Assembly (NCBI GenBank): GCA_902578255.1
Contig: CACHCH010000005.1
Span: 1 to 42,500 of the forward strand
Direction of reading: 5' to 3'
DNA: 42,500 nucleotides
Source of the DNA: an uncultured Pelagibacteraceae bacterium
GTDB lineage: Bacteria; Pseudomonadota; Alphaproteobacteria; Pelagibacterales; Pelagibacteraceae
Shown here: piece by piece, positions 33,958 through 41,697 of the stretch
How the letters are laid out: every line of letters begins with the position of its first letter
Numbering within the stretch: the stretch's first letter is position 1
The notes under the pieces: generated by a model
What the model saw: the letters and a program-made list of their open reading frames with translations, nothing else
The model's database searches: none
Told to the model about the DNA's origin: nothing
Translations under genes and position numbers: made by a program

Positions 33958-35489
33958 TAAAAATTTAGATTTTTTTCAAGTTGATTTATTTTATCCAAAA
34001 TTTTATTTTGAGAAACTGGAATATTTCCATCATGTTCACACGCAATTCCAGCTGCCAAAGACCCCAATAATGCAGCTTCTGCAAGTTTTGATCCTGTTAA
34101 AAAAGATAATGTTGTATAAGCAAGTAAAGAATCTCCTGCCCCAACTGGATCCTTTAAAGAAGTTGTGTATGAAGGTAAAGCGAAAGAATATTTAGCATTA
34201 TTTCCTTTTACACCAAAAAGTCCTTTTTCCCCCAACTTTAAAATTAAATTTTTACATTTCGAGTCTTTTAATAGTCTCCTGCACAAACTACTAATACTGC
34301 TATCTTGATCTGCCAAACAAAACCTGGCTTCTCTTTCATTAGGAAAAATAATATCAAATCTCTTAAAGTCAGTTATATTGCCCCATCTCGATGCAACTTG
34401 ACTGTCAGCAACCTTTAAACATTTATTTGATATGGATTTGCAAATTTTATTAACACTACCCTTGTGAAAAATACCATGTCTGAAATCACTTAATACGACA
34501 CAATCTGATTTATTTACTTGAATATATTTAGAAATTTTGTCAATTACTTCTCTATTTACTGGTTGGTTGTCTACTTTATCTATTTTTAATATTCTATGAC
34601 CTTCAGCAATAATGGCATTTTTACTTGTTGTAGGTCTTGTTGATAAAATTATAGGATTTATTTTGATTTTTTTTTCTCGAAATTTTTTAATTACGAAAGA
34701 TTTATATTCATCATTTCCAAGTATTGTTGTAAATGTGACCTTTGCTCCAGCAGCTTTTAAATGCTGAGCTACAATTGCAGCACCACCAATATAAACATCA
34801 GCTTTTTGATGAAGAACACTTAATGTGGGCGTTTTGATTTGACCACCTATAACTGATGCTCTTGTATAAACATCAATAATCGTATCTCCTATGACATGAA
34901 TTTTTTTATTTTTAAATTTATTTAATTTTTTTTTTAAAGTATTAAATTTTATACCATTTTCTTGCATTACACTTAGGGTCTTCTCTTTATCAATATTTGG
35001 TAACTTTTCATTAATTAAGTTTGTTGAAGAATAGATTATATCTCCTGGAGTAAATATCATTTCACCACCATAAGAATTTACTATTTTCATTTCAGCTGCT
35101 GAGTCTTCGTGAAGTTTGTCAGCATTATACTCATATCCTTTAGCAAAAAATTCAGGTTTAATTTTCTTCAATAACCAGCCTGGTTTCGGCTTTTCATCTA
35201 TAGTTACATAATCAACTACCTCTAAAGCTGCCAAATTTAACGCTCTTAAGTTTTGAGGAATATGGGGTCTATACACTCCTTTTTTAATAAATCTGTCAGC
35301 TGTAATACTGACTATCAAAATATCTGCTTTAGACTTTGCATATAATAAATGACGAATGTGACCAGGATGTACAACATCAAAATTTCCATGGCATAAAATT
35401 TTTTTAATTTTCTTTTTTTTTAAAATTTTACTTAATTCATTCGGTGTTTTTATCTTAAAACTAAATGCTTTTAAAAAATTTTTTTCCAT
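33957..35489 (-). CDS. Nucleotidyltransferase-PfkB kinase fusion, HldE-like with reversed domain order
   Basis: A 510-residue bifunctional protein. Residues about 28-130 are a cytidylyltransferase-like domain: CHGNFDVVHPGHIRHL (33-48) with the HxGH motif, and YSSTNLIN (153-160) matches the ISST end motif. Residues about 195-505 are a PfkB/ribokinase-like domain: HVIGDTIIDVYTR (198-210), YIGGAAIVAQHLKAAG (233-248), and DPVGAGDSLLAYTTL (447-461) with the catalytic GAGD. E. coli HldE has the same activities with the kinase first and nucleotidyltransferase second. It probably phosphorylates C1 of a heptose 7-phosphate or similar sugar and then adds a nucleotide. Overlap with Gfo/Idh gene: 1 base. 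Confidence 0.88.
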   Translation of the reverse strand: MEKNFLKAFSFKIKTPNELSKILKKKKIKKILCHGNFDVVHPGHIRHLLYAKSKADILIVSITADRFIKKGVYRPHIPQNLRALNLAALEVVDYVTIDEKPKPGWLLKKIKPEFFAKGYEYNADKLHEDSAAEMKIVNSYGGEMIFTPGDIIYSSTNLINEKLPNIDKEKTLSVMQENGIKFNTLKKKLNKFKNKKIHVIGDTIIDVYTRASVIGGQIKTPTLSVLHQKADVYIGGAAIVAQHLKAAGAKVTFTTILGNDEYKSFVIKKFREKKIKINPIILSTRPTTSKNAIIAEGHRILKIDKVDNQPVNREVIDKISKYIQVNKSDCVVLSDFRHGIFHKGSVNKICKSISNKCLKVADSQVASRWGNITDFKRFDIIFPNEREARFCLADQDSSISSLCRRLLKDSKCKNLILKLGEKGLFGVKGNNAKYSFALPSYTTSLKDPVGAGDSLLAYTTLSFLTGSKLAEAALLGSLAAGIACEHDGNIPVSQNKILDKINQLEKNLNF

Positions 35490-35491
35490 TT

Positions 35492-36481
35492 TTACTTCAA
35501 ATACTTAAACCATAATTTTGTAGCTTTTGATATCCTATTTTTATTCCATAATGGTGCATCTTTCCAATCTTTGATATTTATTAACATCTCTTTAATTCCA
35601 ATTTCAAATTTTATCTTTGGTTTCCAATTAGTGTGTTTTTTTATTTTTGATATATTTGCCCATGTAACAAATGGTTCACCAGGTCTCTCAGGTATTTTAA
35701 TATATTTTCCTCCAATCATGTTTGCTAATTTTTTTATTTTTATTGGTTTGTCTGCGCCTAGATTATAAATTTGTCCAATTCTCCCACGTATTGCAACTTC
35801 ATAAAAAGCTCTTGCTAAATCTTTAACATGTAAATAATCTCGTTTTTGTTCACCTGTACCAACAATAGTTAGCGGTTTGTTAGATAGTTTTTGTTTAAAA
35901 AAAACACCAATAACGGAACCATATGCTCCCGTTGTTCTTACACGAGGACCGTAAGTATTAAATATTCTAACTGAATTTACTGGTAAATTATAAATCTTGT
36001 TCCAATGAATTACTAATTGTTCACCAATATATTTTGTTAATGCATATGGATATTGGGGATCAATAGAGTCTGTTTCCTTAGTTGGTACTTTTGCGATTCC
36101 ATAACATGATGATGAGGCTGCATAGACTATTTTTTTTAATTTTTTATTTTGTCTCAACTTTTCTAAAATTTTAAATGTTCCAACAACGTTTGAATCAAAA
36201 TATTTTTCTGGATTACTTATTGATGGAACAATGTCTCCTAATCCTGCAAAATGAAAAAAATAATCACAATTTTTTAGCTCTTTTAAATTTGGTAAATTTA
36301 GAATATTTTTTTTAATAAATTTAAAATTTTTATTTTTAAAATGATTTTTAATATTATTTTTATGGCCAGTGCTTAAATTGTCTATAACAATTACTTTATG
36401 GTTTTTTGATAATAAATAATCAACTAAATGACTTCCTAAAAAACCTGCACCACCAGTCACTAAAGACATTTTTTTTTTCAT
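35492..36481 (-). CDS. Extended-SDR nucleotide-sugar epimerase/dehydratase
   Basis: A 329-residue extended SDR. NAD-binding TGGAGFLGSHL (9-19), IDNLSTGHKNN (33-43) as in UDP-glucose 4-epimerases, AASSSCYG (121-128) with the catalytic Ser/Thr site, and YPYALTKYIGE (144-154) with Y146 and K150. RIFNTYGPR and RDYLHVKDLA follow, typical of GalE/RmlB-like enzymes. It should change stereochemistry or remove water from the nucleotide-activated sugar made by the fusion enzyme. Its start overlaps the stop of the neighbouring SDR gene in a TGATG arrangement. Confidence 0.9.
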   Translation of the reverse strand: MKKKMSLVTGGAGFLGSHLVDYLLSKNHKVIVIDNLSTGHKNNIKNHFKNKNFKFIKKNILNLPNLKELKNCDYFFHFAGLGDIVPSISNPEKYFDSNVVGTFKILEKLRQNKKLKKIVYAASSSCYGIAKVPTKETDSIDPQYPYALTKYIGEQLVIHWNKIYNLPVNSVRIFNTYGPRVRTTGAYGSVIGVFFKQKLSNKPLTIVGTGEQKRDYLHVKDLARAFYEVAIRGRIGQIYNLGADKPIKIKKLANMIGGKYIKIPERPGEPFVTWANISKIKKHTNWKPKIKFEIGIKEMLINIKDWKDAPLWNKNRISKATKLWFKYLK

Positions 36482-37488
36482 CAGGAAATATTTAATTCTT
36501 TTATTTTTTTTACATTAAAGTAAGTTGTGTTTGTTAGAGCATCATCAAATATATTTTTTTTGAAAGCATTACAAATTTCAATTACAGCATCCTCAATAGA
36601 GCGCTTAGGTTTAAAATTTAATTCTTCTTTTATTTTATCTGAATTTATATGATAAGATCTTAAATCATTTGATTTTTGGACCTCAATTAAAATTTCTTTT
36701 TTTTCTGGAAATTCTTTCAAGACAACTTCCCTAACAATTTTTGCAATTTCCATAATAGATAAATTTTGATATCCAACATTAAATATTTTATTTTGTATTT
36801 TTGATGTTTCTGCTGAAATTAATAAATTTAAAAGATCACAATAATCTAAGATATGTAGATTCGGTCTTAATTGTGTACCACCAAAAACTATAATTTTATC
36901 ATTTACAATTGCATGAGCAGTTAAAATATTTACAGATAAGTCAAATCTCTGTCTAGGAGAAAACCCACATAATGTTGCTGGTCTAAATATAACTGTTTCA
37001 AAATTTTTATCTGAATATTTAAACAATATTGGCTCGCAAAGACCTTTATATTTGTTGTACAGAGTAAGTGGTTTAAATGGATGATCTTCTTTAATATCTT
37101 TAGCTTCCGAAATACCATAAACTGAACTTGTTGATGCATAAATAAATCTTTTAATTCCAGATTTTTTTGCAGCTTTAACTAAACCATTAAAACAATCATA
37201 ATTAATTTCAGTTGAAAGTTTTTCATCTAACTCGAAACTTGTATCATTGGACATGCAAGCAAGATGTATAAACACCTCATGATTTAAACAGCTCTCCTCA
37301 ATTAGTTTTGAATTTCTTATGTCACCCTTAATTTTATTAAGATTCATATGATTGTCTAAATTATCTCCAAAATAAAAAGTATCATAAACTGTTACTTGGT
37401 ATCCTAATTCTAAAAGCAGTGGAACGTATCTAGATCCAGCATAGCCAGCACCACCTGTTATGAAAATTTTTTGTTTAGAGACTGTCAA
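36481..37488 (-). CDS. Extended-SDR NAD-dependent epimerase/dehydratase
   Basis: A 335-residue extended SDR with FITGGAGYAGSRY (9-21), IHLACMSNDTSFELD (74-88), YASTSSVYG (117-125), and YNKYKGLCE (144-152) with Y144 and K148 as the YxxxK pair. FRPATLCGFSPRQRFDL resembles nucleotide-sugar dehydratases/epimerases found with GDP- or CDP-heptose modification genes. It differs from its neighbour SDR throughout, so two distinct SDR steps are encoded. Its 3' end and the next gene share the TGATG junction, and it is 1 base after the E1-beta gene. Confidence 0.9.
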   Translation of the reverse strand: MTVSKQKIFITGGAGYAGSRYVPLLLELGYQVTVYDTFYFGDNLDNHMNLNKIKGDIRNSKLIEESCLNHEVFIHLACMSNDTSFELDEKLSTEINYDCFNGLVKAAKKSGIKRFIYASTSSVYGISEAKDIKEDHPFKPLTLYNKYKGLCEPILFKYSDKNFETVIFRPATLCGFSPRQRFDLSVNILTAHAIVNDKIIVFGGTQLRPNLHILDYCDLLNLLISAETSKIQNKIFNVGYQNLSIMEIAKIVREVVLKEFPEKKEILIEVQKSNDLRSYHINSDKIKEELNFKPKRSIEDAVIEICNAFKKNIFDDALTNTTYFNVKKIKELNIS

Positions 37489-37489
37489 A

Positions 37490-38497
37490 TTAGTTTGAAT
37501 GAATTAGTTTTTCTTTTAAAACTTTTTTGCAAGCTTTTACAATATCATGTTCATCAAAATAGAAATCTTTCTCAAGAGGTGCAGACATTGGTACATGGCT
37601 ATTTGGCCAGCAAATTCTTTGTGGTGCTTCTGCTAACTTAATCTTATTTTCAACTATTTGTGTAATTATCTCTGAGGAATATCCGAAATTTTTCCATCCA
37701 TCTTCAACTAAAACTAATCTCTTTGTTTTTTTAACTGATTCAATTATTTTTTTTAAATTCATCTTAGATATACTTCTCAGGTCAAAAAGATCTATTTTAA
37801 TTTTTTTTTCCTTATACAAAATTTCTGCAGCCTTTAAAGATGTCAATACAGATGTGCCAGCAGCAACTAAAGTCAAAGAATTCCCTTTTAGTCGTAATCT
37901 TGGTTGATCTAAGTCAATATAAAACCTCTCAGTTGGGACTAGTTCTTTTGTATTATAAAGCGCTCTATACTCAAGAAATATAACTGGATCATTTGAAGCA
38001 ATACTTGATAACATCATGCCCTTTGCTTCAGAAGGTGAAGATGGCATTACAACTCTTAATCCAGGCAAATATGAGAACATTGTATGTAAAGTTTTAGCAT
38101 GTTGGGGTCCTTGGCCCCATCCTCTTCCAATAATTGCTCTTATTACTAAAGGTGCGTAGCTTTTTTTTGAACTTTTAAAAGACCATAATGATATCCAGTT
38201 AACAAGCTGATCAAATGTATAAGCCATAAAATCAACTCTATGATGTATTAAAACAGGTCTTAATTTTCCATTCAGTGAAGCTCCAAGAGCAAGCATTGTT
38301 TCAGCCTGTTCACTATTCGGGGTGTCAAATATTCTTTTTTTTTTATATTTCTTTAATAAACCTTCGGTGGAATGAAATACATGTCCAGTTTTATCTACAC
38401 CTTGACCAAAAACAAAAACACTTTTATCACGTGACATAGCTTGATCTAAAGCCTCATTAATTGCTTGACCAAATGTGAGTATTTTTTTTTTCTTCAT
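37490..38497 (-). CDS. TPP-dependent E1-beta / transketolase-like subunit
   Basis: A 335-residue protein matching the beta subunit of pyruvate-type dehydrogenases: KILTFGQAINEALDQAM at the N-terminus, PNSEQAETMLALGASLNG, HHRVDFMAYTFDQLVNW, RAIIGRGWGQGPQHAKTLHT and VVMPSSPSEAKGMMLSSIAS in the pyrimidine-binding domain, then a transketolase C-terminal domain (about 205-335) with LVAAGTSV and LFDLRSISKMN. It should pair with the E1-alpha gene located just before it in the operon (3-base gap). No E2 (lipoyl acyltransferase) or E3 gene is in the window. A sugar-related carboligation or decarboxylation is therefore as likely as a classic dehydrogenase role. Confidence 0.88.
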   Translation of the reverse strand: MKKKKILTFGQAINEALDQAMSRDKSVFVFGQGVDKTGHVFHSTEGLLKKYKKKRIFDTPNSEQAETMLALGASLNGKLRPVLIHHRVDFMAYTFDQLVNWISLWSFKSSKKSYAPLVIRAIIGRGWGQGPQHAKTLHTMFSYLPGLRVVMPSSPSEAKGMMLSSIASNDPVIFLEYRALYNTKELVPTERFYIDLDQPRLRLKGNSLTLVAAGTSVLTSLKAAEILYKEKKIKIDLFDLRSISKMNLKKIIESVKKTKRLVLVEDGWKNFGYSSEIITQIVENKIKLAEAPQRICWPNSHVPMSAPLEKDFYFDEHDIVKACKKVLKEKLIHSN

Positions 38498-38500
38498 AGT

Positions 38501-39541
38501 TTAATATGGTTTTGGTTTATGATCCTCTTGTACTGTTCCAAAGGATATTGAATTATTGTAAAATTTTTTTACATTTTTGTAAGTCGCTTTAAAGTTATTG
38601 TTTTCATATCTTTTAGGAAATTTACTTTTTTCTGCAAACCTAAAAGCTCTATCAATAATCTTAAAATTTTTATCATTTATTTTTTTTTTTAATGCTAAAA
38701 GCTTTCTGCTTTTTGAAAATAATTTTTTTTCATAAAATTTTATAGGATCATTTTTTATCCAATGATTAATTTCTTTTTTACTTCTATAATTAAAATGATC
38801 GTCTCCTTCTGGACCAACATGGCCATTAAACCTATAGGTATTTATTTCTACAAAATGAGGTTTTTTTGTATCTCTAATTTTTTTTACTATTGATTTCATT
38901 AAATTGAACAATTTATCTGGATCATTTCCATCAAAATAAGTTGTTTTCATATTAAAATTCTTAACTCTGTTGCTAGGTTTATTTTCAAGTGTTCTTTGTT
39001 TAAGAGTAGTATGTGTTGAATAAGAATTGTTTTCACAAATATAAAGAATTGGTAAGTTCATCTGCGTTGCCATATTTAATGACTCGTAAACTATTCCCTC
39101 TTCCATTCCACCATCTCCAATTACAGATATACCTATCCCTTTTTTTTGATTATATTTTTTTTCAAAAGCTCCTCCGAGAGCCATTGCAAACGCACCTGAC
39201 AGAATTGTTCCGCTGTAAAAATCAATTTTAGTAGATGAAAGTTCTTGAGATCCAGCTAAACCACCATTAGATCCAGTTTCTTTACCATAGAACTCGGCAA
39301 TCATCTCATTTATTGATCCTTTTTTTGCAATATAATATCCATGTGATCTGTGATGAGAGTAAATACTATCTTCATCAATCATTAAGGGTCCTAAAACAGC
39401 AGGCATTATTTCCTGCCCAACACAAAAGTGCATTGGGCATCTCATTTTATCAGCTGGGTGATATCTTTTAATTATTTCTTCTTGGGTTTTTCTAATTAAG
39501 GAAAGATTTTTATAAATTTCTTTTTGTATGGAAAATTGCAT
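38501..39541 (-). CDS. TPP-dependent E1-alpha subunit
   Basis: A 346-residue E1-alpha-type protein. It shows GQEIMPAVL (42-50), HHRSHGYYIAKKG (63-75), the TPP motif GDGGMEEGIVYESLN (142-156) ending with ENN (170-172), and NTYRFNGHVG. The GSMH element near the active site is replaced by AGSQEL (96-101), so the His usually found there is absent. It is first in the minus-strand operon, with no upstream gene on that strand inside the window, and starts 87 bases from the divergent GT9-like gene. Together with E1-beta it forms a two-subunit TPP enzyme that could act on pyruvate or another keto acid to extend a keto-sugar. Confidence 0.88.
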   Translation of the reverse strand: MQFSIQKEIYKNLSLIRKTQEEIIKRYHPADKMRCPMHFCVGQEIMPAVLGPLMIDEDSIYSHHRSHGYYIAKKGSINEMIAEFYGKETGSNGGLAGSQELSSTKIDFYSGTILSGAFAMALGGAFEKKYNQKKGIGISVIGDGGMEEGIVYESLNMATQMNLPILYICENNSYSTHTTLKQRTLENKPSNRVKNFNMKTTYFDGNDPDKLFNLMKSIVKKIRDTKKPHFVEINTYRFNGHVGPEGDDHFNYRSKKEINHWIKNDPIKFYEKKLFSKSRKLLALKKKINDKNFKIIDRAFRFAEKSKFPKRYENNNFKATYKNVKKFYNNSISFGTVQEDHKPKPY

Positions 39542-39628
39542 AAAATTGTTATGTATATTTAAAAATTAAATTTTGTGTAACATAAAAAATCTTTTAAGCA
39601 ACATTTAATTTGATTAATATCAATTTTC

Positions 39629-40510
39629 GTGAAAAAAAAAAATTCAATCATTTTTAAGGAAATAATAATAATAAATGACGCTAAAAAATTCAAATTACCA
39701 TATGGTGATTATATTAGAATTATTTCTTTTTTGCCTAATTTAAATTACGAAAAAATATATTTGTATACCAACGATCAAAAAATAAAAAATTTATTAGAAG
39801 ATGTTCATTTTGTAAAAATCATTAAAACACATGAAGTAAAAAAGTATGAAATTATAAAAAAAAGATGTTTTGTTTTTAATATTGGAGACTTTGGCAAAAA
39901 TACAAATAAAAATTTTTATCTAAGAAACATTATCAATTCTAAAAAAAATCATAAACAAAATATGGCCGATATATTAAAAAGCTTATCTAAATATTTTGAA
40001 ATTAAAAAATTTAAATTATTCACTACAAAAGCAAAAAAAAAAGGAAATCTTCAAGAAATATATTTTAGTCGTCATGCTCCTGATAATTGGAAGATTAAGG
40101 AGTATCCAAAACATAAAATTAATAATCTTTGTAAAAGACTAAAAAAAGAATTTAATATTAATATTAAATTACAAAAAAAAAATGAAACGATGAAAAATTA
40201 TATTAGAAATATAAAATATAGTAAAATAACTGTATCAATTGTTAACTTAGGTTGCCATATTGCAAATTTATTTGATAAAAAATTAATTATGTTGTCTGGA
40301 CCAAATTATCATGAAGATAGTATTTTGAATAAAAATCAAATTACTATTTTTCCAAAAAAATTCTGCAAATTTCATGTAAAAAAATATAAAAACAAAAAAT
40401 ATAAAAATAGGGTAGGCACCTTACCAAAAGATACCTCGAAATGCACATGTATGAACAATCTTGATGAAAATAAAATATTCAATAAGATAAAATTATTTTT
40501 AAATGAATAA
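39629..40510 (+). CDS. GT9/heptosyltransferase-like protein (putative)
   Basis: A 293-residue protein beginning at GTG 39629. The C-terminal half has VSIVNLGCHIANLFDKKLIM followed by LSGPNYHEDS, which matches the heptosyltransferase pattern DTGxxHLAAAxxxPxxxLFGPT of GT9 enzymes (heptose transfer to the inner core). The end contains a Cys-rich stretch, CTCMNN (near 273-278), like the Cys motifs of ADP-heptose transferases. The N-terminal half is highly Lys/Asn-rich and not recognisable. Location beside the heptose-like pathway supports, but does not prove, an activated heptose as donor. Overlaps the next gene by 8 bases. Confidence 0.6.
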   Translation: MKKKNSIIFKEIIIINDAKKFKLPYGDYIRIISFLPNLNYEKIYLYTNDQKIKNLLEDVHFVKIIKTHEVKKYEIIKKRCFVFNIGDFGKNTNKNFYLRNIINSKKNHKQNMADILKSLSKYFEIKKFKLFTTKAKKKGNLQEIYFSRHAPDNWKIKEYPKHKINNLCKRLKKEFNINIKLQKKNETMKNYIRNIKYSKITVSIVNLGCHIANLFDKKLIMLSGPNYHEDSILNKNQITIFPKKFCKFHVKKYKNKKYKNRVGTLPKDTSKCTCMNNLDENKIFNKIKLFLNE

Positions 40511-41696
40511 ATATAAATTAAGTCTCGCACCAATAAAGATCGGCAAAACATTGCTCAAAAACAAAATTGTGTGTTCTCCTGTGGGTATTAATATGTCTGA
40601 GACAGATGGTAAAATTACAAATAAAGAAATAGGTTATTTTGAAAACTTAGCAAAAAATAATTTAGGCATGATTATTGTTGGAAATGCTACAGTTTCAAAT
40701 ATGGGTAAAGGTACTTTAAATGAAATTGTTATTGGTAAACCTTTTCACTTACCACAACTTAAAAAATTAGCAGATACAATCAAGAAATACGGAACGGTTG
40801 CTTGTATTCAAATTGCTCACAAAGGAGCTCAAGGAAATTCAAAATATACTGGGGAAAGAGTTGTGGGGCCCTCAAAATATATTGTTCCAGATATAGGAAT
40901 TGAAGCAGAAGTTCTAACAATAGATGAAATAAAAGAGATTGAGAATGAATATGTGAATGCAATAGTGCAAGCTGATGAAGCAGGTTTTGATTTTATAGAA
41001 ATTATGTCTGCACATGGTTATTTAGTTCATCAATTTTTATCTGAACATACAAATAAAAGAGAAGATGAATATGGTGGTTGTGAGAATAATAGATTGAGAT
41101 TTTTAAAAAATATAATTGAAAAAGTAAAAAACAAAGTTGATACATCAAAATTAGCAGCTAAGATCACGGGTAATGATTTTATACCCAAAGGATTAAATTT
41201 TAAAAAAATTAGATTTCTAATTGATATGCTTGATAGTTATAAGTTTGCATACTATCAGGTCACAGCTGGGATATATGAAACTGCTAAACAGAAATATATT
41301 CACATGAAAAAAGGTGCGTATTGGGAATATGCAAAAGAATTAAAAAAATTAACTAACACTCCAGTTATGGCTCAAGGCGGAATAACATCATTAGAAGAAG
41401 GAGAAAAGATTCTTTCAAATAAACAAGGGGATTTTTGGGGAATGGCACAAGCATTAATTGCAGATCCTCAATTAGTGACAAAAACAATTAATGATAAAGA
41501 GGATGAGATATATAAATGTTTAGCACATATTAAGGTAGGCTCTTGTCACCGCTGCAGATATCTAAAACAAAAAGATTTAGATTTTGCATGTGTAACACCT
41601 GGATCCTGGAGTGCTGATCTTACCAATAAAATAAATTTAGCTAAAAGAAAAAAAGATCTTAATTATTGGAATAAAGTTATTTCTAATCTTAAATAA
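40503..41696 (+). CDS. Old Yellow Enzyme-family FMN oxidoreductase
   Basis: A 397-residue protein matching NADH:flavin oxidoreductase/OYE enzymes: SPVGINMSE (25-33) at the FMN site, CIQIAHKGAQG (101-111), the active-site HGYLVHQFLS (171-180), then NKREDEYGG (184-192), and AQGGITSLEEGEKIL in the phosphate-binding loop. The C-terminus has CLAHIKVGSCHRCRYL and a further Cys, a spacing reminiscent of the 4Fe-4S cluster of dienoyl-CoA-reductase-like members, but the domain beyond it is missing. It might reduce an unsaturated or keto sugar or acyl intermediate. It starts inside the GT9-like gene and is convergent with the PhyH gene, 1 base apart. Confidence 0.88.
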   Translation: MNKYKLSLAPIKIGKTLLKNKIVCSPVGINMSETDGKITNKEIGYFENLAKNNLGMIIVGNATVSNMGKGTLNEIVIGKPFHLPQLKKLADTIKKYGTVACIQIAHKGAQGNSKYTGERVVGPSKYIVPDIGIEAEVLTIDEIKEIENEYVNAIVQADEAGFDFIEIMSAHGYLVHQFLSEHTNKREDEYGGCENNRLRFLKNIIEKVKNKVDTSKLAAKITGNDFIPKGLNFKKIRFLIDMLDSYKFAYYQVTAGIYETAKQKYIHMKKGAYWEYAKELKKLTNTPVMAQGGITSLEEGEKILSNKQGDFWGMAQALIADPQLVTKTINDKEDEIYKCLAHIKVGSCHRCRYLKQKDLDFACVTPGSWSADLTNKINLAKRKKDLNYWNKVISNLK

Positions 41697-41697
41697 T

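Noticed and set aside
36930..37139. A 69-codon minus-strand frame within the SDR gene.
   Set aside because: It is a +1 shadow of the epimerase gene on the same strand; the SDR motifs are all in the main frame.
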